This document shows, piece after piece, positions 15,367 to 23,668 of a stretch of DNA of 37,517 nucleotides. Each line of letters starts with the position of its first letter. Positions within the stretch are counted from its first letter, which is position 1. The DNA lies in the NCBI GenBank assembly GCA_029238935.1, contig JAQZBN010000036.1, forward strand, positions 1 through 37,517. The letters run 5' to 3'. The notes under the pieces are model-generated. The model searched no databases. It saw only the letters and a list, made by a program, of their open reading frames with translations, and had not been told where the DNA came from. Source of the stretch: Herbinix sp. (GTDB lineage: Bacteria > Bacillota > Clostridia > Lachnospirales > Lachnospiraceae). Position numbers and translations under genes: made by a program.

Positions 15367-17010
15367 ATGAAAACAAAAAGACTGATATCTACAGTATTAC
15401 TTGTTGTTATGCTATGTTTTACCTTAGCTGGCTGTAAAAAAACAGATGACACAAGCAACACAGACAATACTGCAACCCAGGGTACGAACGAAGATGCGGG
15501 GGAAGCAGAAGATGCAGGAGCTAATTTTGAAGGTCCTAGTGGAAATACTCCTGTAGTAAATGGAAAAGTTGATACATCCGAATTTGTTACAGTGAAGATG
15601 CTTGTTCTCGGAGATCCGCCAAAGCGTGGAGCAGACCAGAGAATGTTGGTTGAATTAAACAAGATTTTCAAAGAAAAATTAAATGCTGAGCTTGAAATGC
15701 AGTGGATTGAATGGAACAACTACGCTACAAAATACCAGATGGAATTAGTATCCGGTAGTGATATTGACCTTATTTTCACCACTTCAACTTGGTTAAATCT
15801 ATGGGAAAATGCAGAAAAAGGTGCTTTCATGGATATGAAAGAAATGATACCTTATTATGCACCTCAGTTATATGCCGATACCACCGAAGATGAGTGGAAA
15901 GGCTGTACATACAAGGGTCAGGTTGTAGCTCTTCCGGAACATAGAAAATGGCAGTTATCCACACCATTGTTTGCATACCGTCTTGACTGGGCAAAAGAAT
16001 TCGGTCTTGAAAAGGTTGACTCTATGGATACTTTACAGCAATATTGCGAAGGTATTCTTGCAAATAAGCCTGGTGTTATCCCTTACAATGTTGGTGGTAG
16101 CGCAAGCTCCAATGAGTTATATGCTATGTGGTTCCGTCAAGATACCGATTATGTATTAGGTGCAGGTAGCATTGGTATGGCAGCTCCGGTTGCAAACAAG
16201 AGTTATGATGATTGCTGGACTTCTGTATCTCCAGTATTTGATGATAAGTTCGTAGATTTTGCTGTTAAGATGAAGGAATGGGGCGATAAAGGTTTCTGGC
16301 CTCAGGATGTTATGTCGGCAACCGTAGATACAAAAGCAGCTTTTCTTTCCGGTACTTCTGGTATCTATAGCATGAACGTAGCAAATTACTATCCTTTATT
16401 CAAAGAATTATCAGAGCAGAGTCCAGATGCTGAATTAGACGCATTCTTCTTTGATGAGAAGAGACAGTTATGTATCGCAGACGTAATGACTCAGGATTCC
16501 TGTTCCATTACAGCAAATGCTAAGAATCCAGAGAGAGCATTAATGATGTATGATTTATTCCAATATGATCCTGAGGTTTATCATTTAACTCAATACGGTA
16601 TTGAAGGTGAGCAGTATGTAATCAACGAGGATGGTTATCGTGAAAGACCTGCTGACTATAACGAAGAAGAAGATGCTTATTACTGGGATATGTGGAGTAC
16701 TAGAAATGATGCTTTAGAAATTCCTGAATTCAATGCTTTCCAATCTCAAATTGATACGGTTAATGCAAAGATTAAGCCTTGGACAAAGATTAATCCTTGG
16801 GGCTCATTCATCGTTGATACTGCAGACTGGAATGCTCAGGTAACTGCAATAAATGAAGCTGGTAGCACCTGGTTACCTGCAATCCAATTTGGTAAAGCCG
16901 GTGATCCTGTGGAAGCAGTAAATCAATACAGAGAAGCGTTAAAGAATGCGGGTATTGATGAGTACATGGCAGAAGTAGAACGTCAGATGGCAGAATATAA
17001 CGGAAACTAA
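15367..17010 (+). CDS. Solute-binding lipoprotein of the sugar ABC transporter, LplA-like
   Basis: A 547-aa extracellular lipoprotein with lipobox LAGC (Cys23), an acidic linker, and a large two-lobed binding domain from about residue 75. It is longer than typical maltose-type binding proteins (about 400 aa) and of the size usual for LplA-type proteins that pair with LplB/YtcP permeases. Many Trp and Tyr residues (for example WSTRNDALE, KIKPWTKINPWGSF) suit sugar stacking. The ribosome site GAGGAGAAAGTG is close to the ATG. It follows the permeases by 133 bp and is followed by a large hairpin that may stabilise its mRNA. The substrate is inferred from the enzymes downstream to be an amino-sugar oligosaccharide. 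Confidence 0.88.
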   Translation: MKTKRLISTVLLVVMLCFTLAGCKKTDDTSNTDNTATQGTNEDAGEAEDAGANFEGPSGNTPVVNGKVDTSEFVTVKMLVLGDPPKRGADQRMLVELNKIFKEKLNAELEMQWIEWNNYATKYQMELVSGSDIDLIFTTSTWLNLWENAEKGAFMDMKEMIPYYAPQLYADTTEDEWKGCTYKGQVVALPEHRKWQLSTPLFAYRLDWAKEFGLEKVDSMDTLQQYCEGILANKPGVIPYNVGGSASSNELYAMWFRQDTDYVLGAGSIGMAAPVANKSYDDCWTSVSPVFDDKFVDFAVKMKEWGDKGFWPQDVMSATVDTKAAFLSGTSGIYSMNVANYYPLFKELSEQSPDAELDAFFFDEKRQLCIADVMTQDSCSITANAKNPERALMMYDLFQYDPEVYHLTQYGIEGEQYVINEDGYRERPADYNEEEDAYYWDMWSTRNDALEIPEFNAFQSQIDTVNAKIKPWTKINPWGSFIVDTADWNAQVTAINEAGSTWLPAIQFGKAGDPVEAVNQYREALKNAGIDEYMAEVERQMAEYNGN

Positions 17011-17045
17011 GCTGGATTAGATTCCCACATAAATAAGAAAAGGTA

Positions 17046-17117
17046 GAGCAAAGGGTTGTCAGGAATAGTCGTTCGAGGTGGAAACGAATAGTTCGCTTAA
17101 ATGACAGCCCTTTGCTC
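17046..17117 (+). other. Large intercistronic hairpin between binding protein and ROK kinase
   Basis: Sixteen bases at 17046-17061 pair with 17102-17117 with a single G-T wobble, around a 40-nt loop. No T-run follows, so it is not a standard terminator. A stem this long after a binding-protein gene more likely blocks 3' exonucleases, keeping the binding-protein mRNA more abundant than the kinase mRNA. Confidence 0.7.
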
Positions 17118-17145
17118 ATACGACATAATAGTTTTGGAGGAAATA

Positions 17146-18105
17146 ATGAATACATTCATTGGATGTGATTTTGGCGGTACAAAGCTGCTGATCGGTGAGA
17201 TAGATGAACAAGGTAAGATACTGCGGAGCAAACGATATAAGACAGGAGTAAAGAATCATAAAGATGCAGCGAATCTAATTCTTCTGTGTCTTACAGACTA
17301 TATCGAAGAGGTTGGTTTTGTTGGAACCCCAGTAGCTGCCGGAGCGGGAGTTGTTGGGGTGGTAGATCACGCCAATGGTATTTGGAGATCCCTCGATCAT
17401 GTAGAAACATCACCGATTCCTCTTGCAGCTATGATATCAGCCAAACTAGGTGTTCCTACTGTGATTGATAATGACGTTAAGTGTGCAACCAGAGCCGAAA
17501 TGATGTTTGGGCAAGGTAAACAGAGTGATAATTTTATCTATTTAAACATAGGAACAGGAATTGCAGCAGGTTTTGTAGTAGAAGGAAGGATTCTTCGCGG
17601 AGCAAATAATAATAGCGGAGAAGTCGGTCATAGTGTTGTGGATTTGACGAGAGAAGAGGAATGTGTATGCGGAAGACACGGTTGCGTAGAAGGTGTTGCA
17701 TCGGGCTCAGGCTTCCAATCTCAAGTGTTACGATTATATAATAAATATCAAACAAAGTTAGAAAAACCTACGGAAGGCGATAAGGTATTTATCTCTGAAA
17801 TCTTCCGTCTGTCAGAAGAAGGCGATGCGCTATGCAAGGAATTAACAGTGCAGGCAATTGATAATATAAGCAATTTAATCATGAATTTAGTACGTATTAC
17901 AGATCCCGATACTATCGTTCTGGGCGGTGGAGTGGTTAGCGATGGATGGATTCTTCCTAAGATATGTGATGCATTAAATGCCTCTACTATGAGAGGTGTA
18001 AAAAACGGAGTTATATTATCTAGTTTTGATCCTGGATTGGTAGGTTTAATTGGAGCTGGTGCACTAGGAATTAAAAGTATACAGAAACGAAATAGAAAAT
18101 CTTAG
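17146..18105 (+). CDS. ROK-family sugar kinase
   Basis: A 319-aa cytoplasmic kinase of the ROK family. The phosphate-binding loop is IGCDFGGTKLLIGEI (residues 5-19) and the zinc motif is CVCGRHGCVEGVASG. There is no N-terminal DNA-binding domain, so it is a kinase rather than a repressor. GGAGGAAAT lies just before the ATG at 17146; the earlier in-frame ATG at 17101 falls at the edge of the hairpin stem and is not used. ROK enzymes phosphorylate glucose, GlcNAc, ManNAc, fructose or allose. The NagB-like gene next door and the GH20 and GH9 genes beyond make glucosamine or GlcNAc a reasonable guess. Confidence 0.88.
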   Translation: MNTFIGCDFGGTKLLIGEIDEQGKILRSKRYKTGVKNHKDAANLILLCLTDYIEEVGFVGTPVAAGAGVVGVVDHANGIWRSLDHVETSPIPLAAMISAKLGVPTVIDNDVKCATRAEMMFGQGKQSDNFIYLNIGTGIAAGFVVEGRILRGANNNSGEVGHSVVDLTREEECVCGRHGCVEGVASGSGFQSQVLRLYNKYQTKLEKPTEGDKVFISEIFRLSEEGDALCKELTVQAIDNISNLIMNLVRITDPDTIVLGGGVVSDGWILPKICDALNASTMRGVKNGVILSSFDPGLVGLIGAGALGIKSIQKRNRKS

Positions 18106-18120
18106 ACATAATAAGTATTT

Positions 18121-18572
18121 GAAGTATCATTAAATTTGAAGTATCAGTAAATTTGAGGAATTAATAAATTTCAAGTATCAATAATTAAAGTATCAGTAAA
18201 TCTGAGGAATTAATAAATTTCAAATATCAATAAATTAAAGTATCAGTAAATTTAAGGAATTAATAAATTTCAAGTATCAATAAATTTGAAGTATTAATAA
18301 ATTTCAAGTATCAATAAATTTGAAGTATCAATAAATTTGAAGTATCAATAAATTTGAAGTATCAATAAATTTGAAGTATCAATAAATTTGAAGTATCAGC
18401 AAATTTGAAGTATCAATAAATTTCAAGTATATCAATAAATTTGAAATATCAATAAGTTTGAAGTATCAGCAAATTAGAGATATCGATAAATCTCAAGTAT
18501 CAATAAATTTGAAGAATCAACAAATTTCAAGTATCAATAATTTGAGGATCATTAATTGAAGTATCAATAATA
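18121..18572. repeat. Intergenic minisatellite, about 27 units of 17 bp
   Basis: The unit GAAGTATCAATAAATTT recurs in direct tandem about 27 times, with four identical consecutive copies at 18322-18389. Variants start with CAAG, AAAG or GAGG, and a few units are 14-19 bp long. The first part also shows a higher-order period of three units (about 50 bp) repeated three times at 18138-18270. Stop codons occur in every frame. The array fills the whole 500-bp gap between the ROK kinase and NagB-like genes, where no other element is seen. Confidence 0.95.
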
Positions 18573-18621
18573 GAGTAGATTATACCAGGTAAATTGATTT
18601 TGATTGGGAAAGGATAAGAAT

Positions 18622-19347
18622 ATGAAGATTACAATAGCAAAAAATGAAAAAGAATTTGACCAAATGGCTGCATGGAGGATTATTACTCAAATGTTAGTGA
18701 AACCAGAAGCTGTAATAGGACTTTCTACAGGGCAGACTACAATGAATATGCATCGAATCGTCAGTGAGATCTATCAAACGAATCCATTTCCTACGTCTTT
18801 AGTAAAAATTTTTAATGTAGATGAACTAACAAATCTACCAAGAACATACTCCGGAAGCTGCTATGCAATGATTAAGTCTCAACTTTGTGACAATTTAAAT
18901 ATTCCGGAGGATAACTTTATAATGCCTCCAACCTTCAGTGAAGATTTTGAGCAGGAATGCAAAGAATTTGAAACAGCGATCGCTATGGCTGGTGGAGCAG
19001 ATCTACAGATGCTTGGAATTGGATGGAATGGACATATCGGTATCAATCAACCGGGAACTCCTTTTGACAGTACAACCTGGGTATCTCCGATGGATCCAAT
19101 CTTTGAGGCTAAGGTTCGGAAAGAAACGAATGTTGATGAAAATTATTCTTTAGGAGGATTAACCTTAGGAATTAAAAATATAATGCACACCAGAAAGATT
19201 GTGTTGATTGCCAAAGGAAAACATAAAGCTGAAATTATTAAGAAAGCTGTCCTTGGACCAATTACTACGGATATACCGGCTTCTGTTCTTCAGCTTCATC
19301 CGAATTGTGAAGTGCTACTGGATGCAGATGCAGCATCGATGTTATAA
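18622..19347 (+). CDS. NagB/RpiA-fold sugar-phosphate isomerase, NagB-like with altered active site
   Basis: A 241-aa protein of the glucosamine-6-phosphate deaminase/6-phosphogluconolactonase family. It keeps GLSTGQT (phosphate loop), NVDEL (Asp67, the NagB Asp72 position), GIGWNGHIGINQPGTPF and the C-terminal PASVLQLHPN. Compared with E. coli NagB, Asp141 is Asn136 (common in Gram-positive NagB), His143 is kept (His138), and Glu148 is Gln143, which is unusual. The ATG at 18622 has AAAGGAT about 7 nt upstream; the TTG at 18604 is not needed. The usual job would be GlcN-6-P to Fru-6-P plus ammonia, after the ROK kinase. The Gln change makes another sugar phosphate or a non-deaminating isomerisation possible. 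Confidence 0.8.
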   Translation: MKITIAKNEKEFDQMAAWRIITQMLVKPEAVIGLSTGQTTMNMHRIVSEIYQTNPFPTSLVKIFNVDELTNLPRTYSGSCYAMIKSQLCDNLNIPEDNFIMPPTFSEDFEQECKEFETAIAMAGGADLQMLGIGWNGHIGINQPGTPFDSTTWVSPMDPIFEAKVRKETNVDENYSLGGLTLGIKNIMHTRKIVLIAKGKHKAEIIKKAVLGPITTDIPASVLQLHPNCEVLLDADAASML

Positions 19348-19502
19348 TATGTGGTAAGAAGCTCCTGGAAAGTGCGCTTCAATGTGATCAATTATAGTAG
19401 GAAGCACCGATAAGTGCAATCATGAAATATTAATAGATTTTAAGTTATCTTTATCTGAATGTACCTTTTGATGTGGGTTCAAATAATGAGTTGCGGAAAA
19501 AA

Positions 19503-19516
19503 ATGCAAATTTGCAT
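19503..19516. promoter_or_regulatory. Perfect 14-bp palindrome before the second ThuA gene
   Basis: ATGCAAATTTGCAT is a perfect inverted repeat 20 bp before the ThuA ATG in a 189-bp gap. It could be an operator or just a small hairpin in the leader. No clear promoter was found around it. Confidence 0.35.
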
Positions 19517-19536
19517 ATGGGCAAGAGGGAGGAATT

Positions 19537-20319
19537 ATGGATAAATATCGTGCAGTATTTCTGGTAAGTCCAATGGGACATGATGTGAATCGTGTCTGCA
19601 CTATTGTGAATAAGTGGTTAGTCAACACTGGAATCTTTACTACGGAGGTAGCAGGAACCTACCCAGGAGCAAAGTATTCCATAGAAGAATATATGTTAGA
19701 TCAGAAGAAAGTGGAGGAGACAGACCTGTTCTTCTTCTTGTGCTCAGATGAATATTGGAAGAAGGATAAGAGAACGGAAGAGAATCTGGCAAAAGCAGTC
19801 AGCGACGGTAAAGGAGTTCTTTTCTTCCATGGTCTGCATCCGTGTTTTCAGGAGAATCCGGAGATCGAGAAAATGATCGGCCTTCTTTGGAGAGAAACAG
19901 CTACCCATGGTGACTTTAATTATTGTAACGTATCCATTGTGGATGAAAAGTTAGAAAAACAGCATCCAATTACCGAAGGGGTAACCGGTTTCCGTACCAA
20001 AGAGGAATTATTCTGTCTGTTAGAAAATCCTTGGGAGGTACCAATGGAGGTTCTGGTAACAGCCTATTCCGATCCGGAGATTGTATCCCGCTGGGGACTT
20101 CATGGAACAGGAAAGAATGAACCGGTACTTACGGTAGGAACTTATGGCAAAGGGAATACGGTTAATTTTATCTTAGGGCATGTTTGGCCATTCTACACCG
20201 GCCACGGGTTAATGGAGAACAGTACCATAGCTTTAGAACCACCGCAGTTTAAAACTTTGTTAATGAGAAGCTGTGAATGGGCTGTTGCAGGTAAGGTAGA
20301 AGCTACAAAGAACCAATAG
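19537..20319 (+). CDS. ThuA-like protein 2
   Basis: A 260-aa protein of the ThuA fold, distantly related to the one at 1722. Shared features are the hydrophobic core FFFLCSDEYW, GKGVLFFHGLHPCF (family GxH position), HGDFNYCNVSIVDE, HPITEGVTGFRTKEELFCLL and a C-terminal GKGNTVNFILGHVWPFY. The ATG at 19537 follows GGGAGGAATT; the longer frame from 19459 lacks such a site. The protein is cytoplasmic. It is 11 bp from the GH9 gene, so it is surely in the same operon, and a Gfo/Idh-like gene follows GH9, repeating the ThuA plus Gfo/Idh pairing of the left region. The precise reaction is unknown. Confidence 0.8.
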   Translation: MDKYRAVFLVSPMGHDVNRVCTIVNKWLVNTGIFTTEVAGTYPGAKYSIEEYMLDQKKVEETDLFFFLCSDEYWKKDKRTEENLAKAVSDGKGVLFFHGLHPCFQENPEIEKMIGLLWRETATHGDFNYCNVSIVDEKLEKQHPITEGVTGFRTKEELFCLLENPWEVPMEVLVTAYSDPEIVSRWGLHGTGKNEPVLTVGTYGKGNTVNFILGHVWPFYTGHGLMENSTIALEPPQFKTLLMRSCEWAVAGKVEATKNQ

Positions 20320-20330
20320 GAGGAAGTGAC

Positions 20331-22781
20331 GTGAGAGAGCAGTTTCAGAAGGATTTAGTTCGTAGTGGATTTCTACATAGACCCTTACCTCTGCATCAAG
20401 AAGGAGCACTGGAAAAAGAACTGGAAAGTCGCACCGTTTTGTACCGAAAAACGATATGGAATAAGGTTAGTTCCCTGCAGCCACATCACGAAGGAGAAGG
20501 CCACATTAGAGTGGACGAAATAGATGAAGAACTAGTTCTTAGTCTTACAGGAAAACCGATTACCTATTGTTGGCCTGAAGCGATGAGTCCGGATGGTGAC
20601 TGCGCTTTCTACGGTACGGTTCATGCAAAATTCCAGCCAAACCATGAGAATTGGGAAGAGTTTCATTGCCTAACCTTTTGGGTGAAACCAGAGTGTGAAG
20701 GAGCTAGAATTGTTAACTTAAATCTCGGTATTAAAAATGAAGGTAACATAAAAGTACCGGATGAATATTACCGAGAAGGCACTCATGTGGTTAATTTGAT
20801 GAATCATCAATGGAATCGTTGCAGTTGGGAATTTGGCAGCATGGCAAGAGATGTCATCACGGAACTTGATTTCTCCTGCAGGCTGAATGGTAAGGATACT
20901 TCGACGGGAGAAGAAGTATGCTTTCGTATTAAGGACATTACACTGGAAACTTTGGCAGAACCGGAACCGGATAAGGGTTGGCTCTGTCATAGGAAAGGAA
21001 TAGCATATTCTACTTCGGGATATTTTCTTACTGGTGAGAAAAAAGCGATTACAGCTATAAAAGATGATGAATTTTTTATAATAAATGATGTTAATAATGA
21101 AGTAATATTCGAAGGTACACCTGATATTTGTTATTTTCAAGAGCAAGAATATCGTATTCTGGATTTTTCTGATCTGAGTATCGAAGGAAATTACCGCATT
21201 CAAATCGGTGATACCGTTACGAAAGCTTTTAGCATTAGTGAAGAAGTATATGAAGAAGCTTTATGGAAGGTTCTTAACTTCCTGTTCTGTGAAAGATGCG
21301 GTTATCCGGTTCCGGAGAAACATGGACTTTGCCATCAGGATGTGGTTGCCAGACATGGGGATAAGACAATTTCCTTTGGTGGTGGTTGGCATGATGCCGG
21401 GGATATGTCTCAACAGCTTATACATACGGCAGAAGTAGCCCAGGCGTTATTGGAAATGGCGAATGCAGTCAAGGAAAGAAAGTTAAGTGGTAAAGGTTCT
21501 GTAGAGTATGACCAGACAGATATTGACTTTACATATCTGTTATACGAACGCTTAGTTGAGGAAGCACTCTGGGGATTAGAGTTTACGATGAAAAGCCGTT
21601 TTGGAGACGGACACCGTGCCACCAGTGCAGGTCTTGTAAGATGGACCAATGGTATGATTGGCGATGAGGATGATGTGGAAGTAAGATGCCACAATCATGC
21701 TTTTGAAAATCTCCTATGTAGCGGTATCTGCGTCGTGGCTTCCAAATTATTAAAAGAGACTGACAGCGAATTAGCGTGGAAATGTCTGGAGATAGCGAAA
21801 GAAGATTATACCTTTGGTATAAAACGATGGGATCAGGTTGGAATGGAGCTGCCGATTATGTGGGAGCATACCTATTCCTCTTCCAAATCCCAGTACTACG
21901 CACTGATCACCTGGACGTCGTCTCTGTTATATGAAAGTACGGGGATCAAAGAGTATGGAGATACTGCAGTTCGATACGGTAATTTACTTCTTCACTGTCA
22001 GGAGACAGAAGGAAAGGCCGCTGGGTTTGCAGGCTATTTCTACCGGGACGAACAGAAGCAGACCATCGTCCATTACAGTCATCAATCCAGAGAGTATATG
22101 TTTGTTCAGGCCTTTGATCAATTGTGTAAGTCTTTGCCGGATCATAATGATAAACCAAAATGGGAGAAAGCAATGCTGCTCTACGGAGAATATCTGAAAA
22201 AGCTGATGCAGTATGCCAGTCCTTATGAGATGATTCCAGCCGGTATCTACCAGGAACAAGAGGCGCAGGATAAGGAAACTTTTGAGATATTGCATCTTCT
22301 TGTAAATCATGAGGAGCAAAAGGAACATTACATCAATCAGTTAAAGCAGGGAGTTGCTCTAGGTGATGGTTATTATATCAGAAATTTCCCTGTTTGGTTC
22401 TCTTTCCGTGGAAATACTGCAATCCATCTGGCCATGGCAAAAGCAGCGGCAATTGTCGGAGGATATTATAAGGATGCGAAGTTAATACAGCTTGCCAAAG
22501 AACAGCTTTACTGGGTTAGTGGAAAAAATCCATTTCGCCAGTCGATGATTTATGGGGAAGGGGATCGTTTTGCACAGCAATATGCAGTTATGCCCGGTGA
22601 GATGACCGGGGAGCTGCCGGTAGGAATTCAGACCAATGAAGATGAAGATATCCCGTACTGGCCTCATAACAACAATGCAACCTATAAAGAAGTGTGGACT
22701 TCCTCTGCCTGCAGATGGCTTTGGACTCTGGCTTCGATTTATCAAGGAGATACAGGGAAGGAGATTGGTAACAATGATTAA
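20331..22781 (+). CDS. Intracellular glycoside hydrolase family 9, possible exo-glucosaminidase
   Basis: An 816-aa protein. Residues 1 to about 215 are a beta-rich, possibly sugar-binding domain (HCLTFWVKPECEG). Residues about 220-305 resemble the Ig-like CelD_N domain. From about 310 on is a GH9 (alpha/alpha)6 barrel with the signature GGGWHDAGD (Asp355, Asp358 as base) and a C-terminal YKEVWTSSACRW with the likely acid Glu787. There is no signal peptide, so it acts on imported sugars. The start is GTG after GGAGGAAGTGAC. GH9 is best known for cellulases but includes exo-beta-glucosaminidases of Vibrio and Photobacterium, which also sit beside transporter, kinase and GH20 genes. That activity fits better here than cellulose breakdown, but it is not proven. 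Confidence 0.85.
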   Translation: MREQFQKDLVRSGFLHRPLPLHQEGALEKELESRTVLYRKTIWNKVSSLQPHHEGEGHIRVDEIDEELVLSLTGKPITYCWPEAMSPDGDCAFYGTVHAKFQPNHENWEEFHCLTFWVKPECEGARIVNLNLGIKNEGNIKVPDEYYREGTHVVNLMNHQWNRCSWEFGSMARDVITELDFSCRLNGKDTSTGEEVCFRIKDITLETLAEPEPDKGWLCHRKGIAYSTSGYFLTGEKKAITAIKDDEFFIINDVNNEVIFEGTPDICYFQEQEYRILDFSDLSIEGNYRIQIGDTVTKAFSISEEVYEEALWKVLNFLFCERCGYPVPEKHGLCHQDVVARHGDKTISFGGGWHDAGDMSQQLIHTAEVAQALLEMANAVKERKLSGKGSVEYDQTDIDFTYLLYERLVEEALWGLEFTMKSRFGDGHRATSAGLVRWTNGMIGDEDDVEVRCHNHAFENLLCSGICVVASKLLKETDSELAWKCLEIAKEDYTFGIKRWDQVGMELPIMWEHTYSSSKSQYYALITWTSSLLYESTGIKEYGDTAVRYGNLLLHCQETEGKAAGFAGYFYRDEQKQTIVHYSHQSREYMFVQAFDQLCKSLPDHNDKPKWEKAMLLYGEYLKKLMQYASPYEMIPAGIYQEQEAQDKETFEILHLLVNHEEQKEHYINQLKQGVALGDGYYIRNFPVWFSFRGNTAIHLAMAKAAAIVGGYYKDAKLIQLAKEQLYWVSGKNPFRQSMIYGEGDRFAQQYAVMPGEMTGELPVGIQTNEDEDIPYWPHNNNATYKEVWTSSACRWLWTLASIYQGDTGKEIGNND

Positions 22782-23625
22782 GATTGGATTTGTAGATCGT
22801 TATCTGGATAACTGGCACACCAACCATTATCCGGAATATATACAGCTTGCTTCTGAATTATATGGAATAGAGGCGAGAGTAACGCATGCTTACGCAGAGA
22901 TGGATCATCCGGATGAATACGGAATGACAACAAAAGCTTGGTGTGAACATTATCATTGCATACAATGTAATTCTTATGAAGAGTTAATAGAGAGTGTCGA
23001 TGCCATCATGGTTATGTGTGCCGATGATTGTCTACCCCATGAGGATCTGGCGCGTATGGCTTTAACCAGTGGAAAACCGGTATATTGTGATAAAACCTTT
23101 GCACCTACCTTAGAAGCAGCTATCAGAATGTTTTCTTTGGCAGAGCAGTATCAAACCCCCCTATTTACTTGCTCAGCCCAGCGTTTTTGTATGGAGTTGT
23201 TAACCTTTCAACGGCAGGAGCCAAATACAATCTCTTATTGTGCTACCACTGGCCCTGGAGATATGGTTAACTATTCGATCCACCAATATGAGATGCTTCA
23301 GATGTTAATGGGAACCGGTGCGAAACGCTGTCAGGCCTTCTGTGCCGGAGAGACAGTACATATTATATACCAGTATGAGGACGGAAGAATGTGTACCTTT
23401 ACCCAAGGAAAGAAATTGCCATTTCATTTATTTGCCTCCACGAAAGAAGAGGGAGTAAAAGAAATCGCAGTTACCGACTATTATATGAACTTTATGCATC
23501 GGCTCTTGCATTTCTATGCAGATAAGAAGGTTCCTGTTACCAAAGAAGATACCTTAGAGATTATGGCAATGCAGCAGGCAGGAAGAAAAGCGATACTTAA
23601 TCCGAATGAATGGATGGAGTTGTAG
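22774..23625 (+). CDS. Short, atypical Gfo/Idh/MocA-like protein 3
   Basis: A 283-aa protein whose ATG overlaps the GH9 stop by 8 nt. AAGGAG lies about 10 nt upstream. It follows the Gfo/Idh plan, but the N-terminal GxGxxG is replaced by GFVDRYLDNWH, and the EKP motif reads YCDKTFAP, keeping only the Lys (Lys107). The C-terminal domain is shorter than in the two other paralogues in the window (351 and 368 aa). The frame is intact and tightly coupled, so it is not a pseudogene. It may bind NAD differently, work as a lyase or epimerase, or have lost redox activity and serve as a partner of the ThuA protein. Confidence 0.72.
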   Translation: MIKIGFVDRYLDNWHTNHYPEYIQLASELYGIEARVTHAYAEMDHPDEYGMTTKAWCEHYHCIQCNSYEELIESVDAIMVMCADDCLPHEDLARMALTSGKPVYCDKTFAPTLEAAIRMFSLAEQYQTPLFTCSAQRFCMELLTFQRQEPNTISYCATTGPGDMVNYSIHQYEMLQMLMGTGAKRCQAFCAGETVHIIYQYEDGRMCTFTQGKKLPFHLFASTKEEGVKEIAVTDYYMNFMHRLLHFYADKKVPVTKEDTLEIMAMQQAGRKAILNPNEWMEL

Positions 23626-23668
23626 AAGTGAAGCAGTTTTTTGACGAGTTAAGTTACAGGAGGATCTT

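Noticed and set aside
17046..17117. T-box or riboswitch before the ROK kinase gene
   Set aside because: No T-box sequence, no conserved riboswitch core and no alternative terminator stem were seen; it is a single long hairpin.
18121..18572. CRISPR-like array
   Set aside because: The units are contiguous 17-mers with no unique spacers, and no cas genes are nearby, so it is a minisatellite. The same holds for 35256-35573.
20718..21203. 161-residue antisense frame opposite the GH9 gene
   Set aside because: It has no ribosome site, poor composition and full overlap with a well-supported gene. The antisense frame at 25040-25462 opposite GH20 was rejected for the same reasons.
22774..23625. Pseudogene reading of the short Gfo/Idh-like protein
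   Set aside because: The frame is intact, starts with overlap to GH9, has a ribosome site, and keeps the family Lys. Loss of motifs alone does not show decay.
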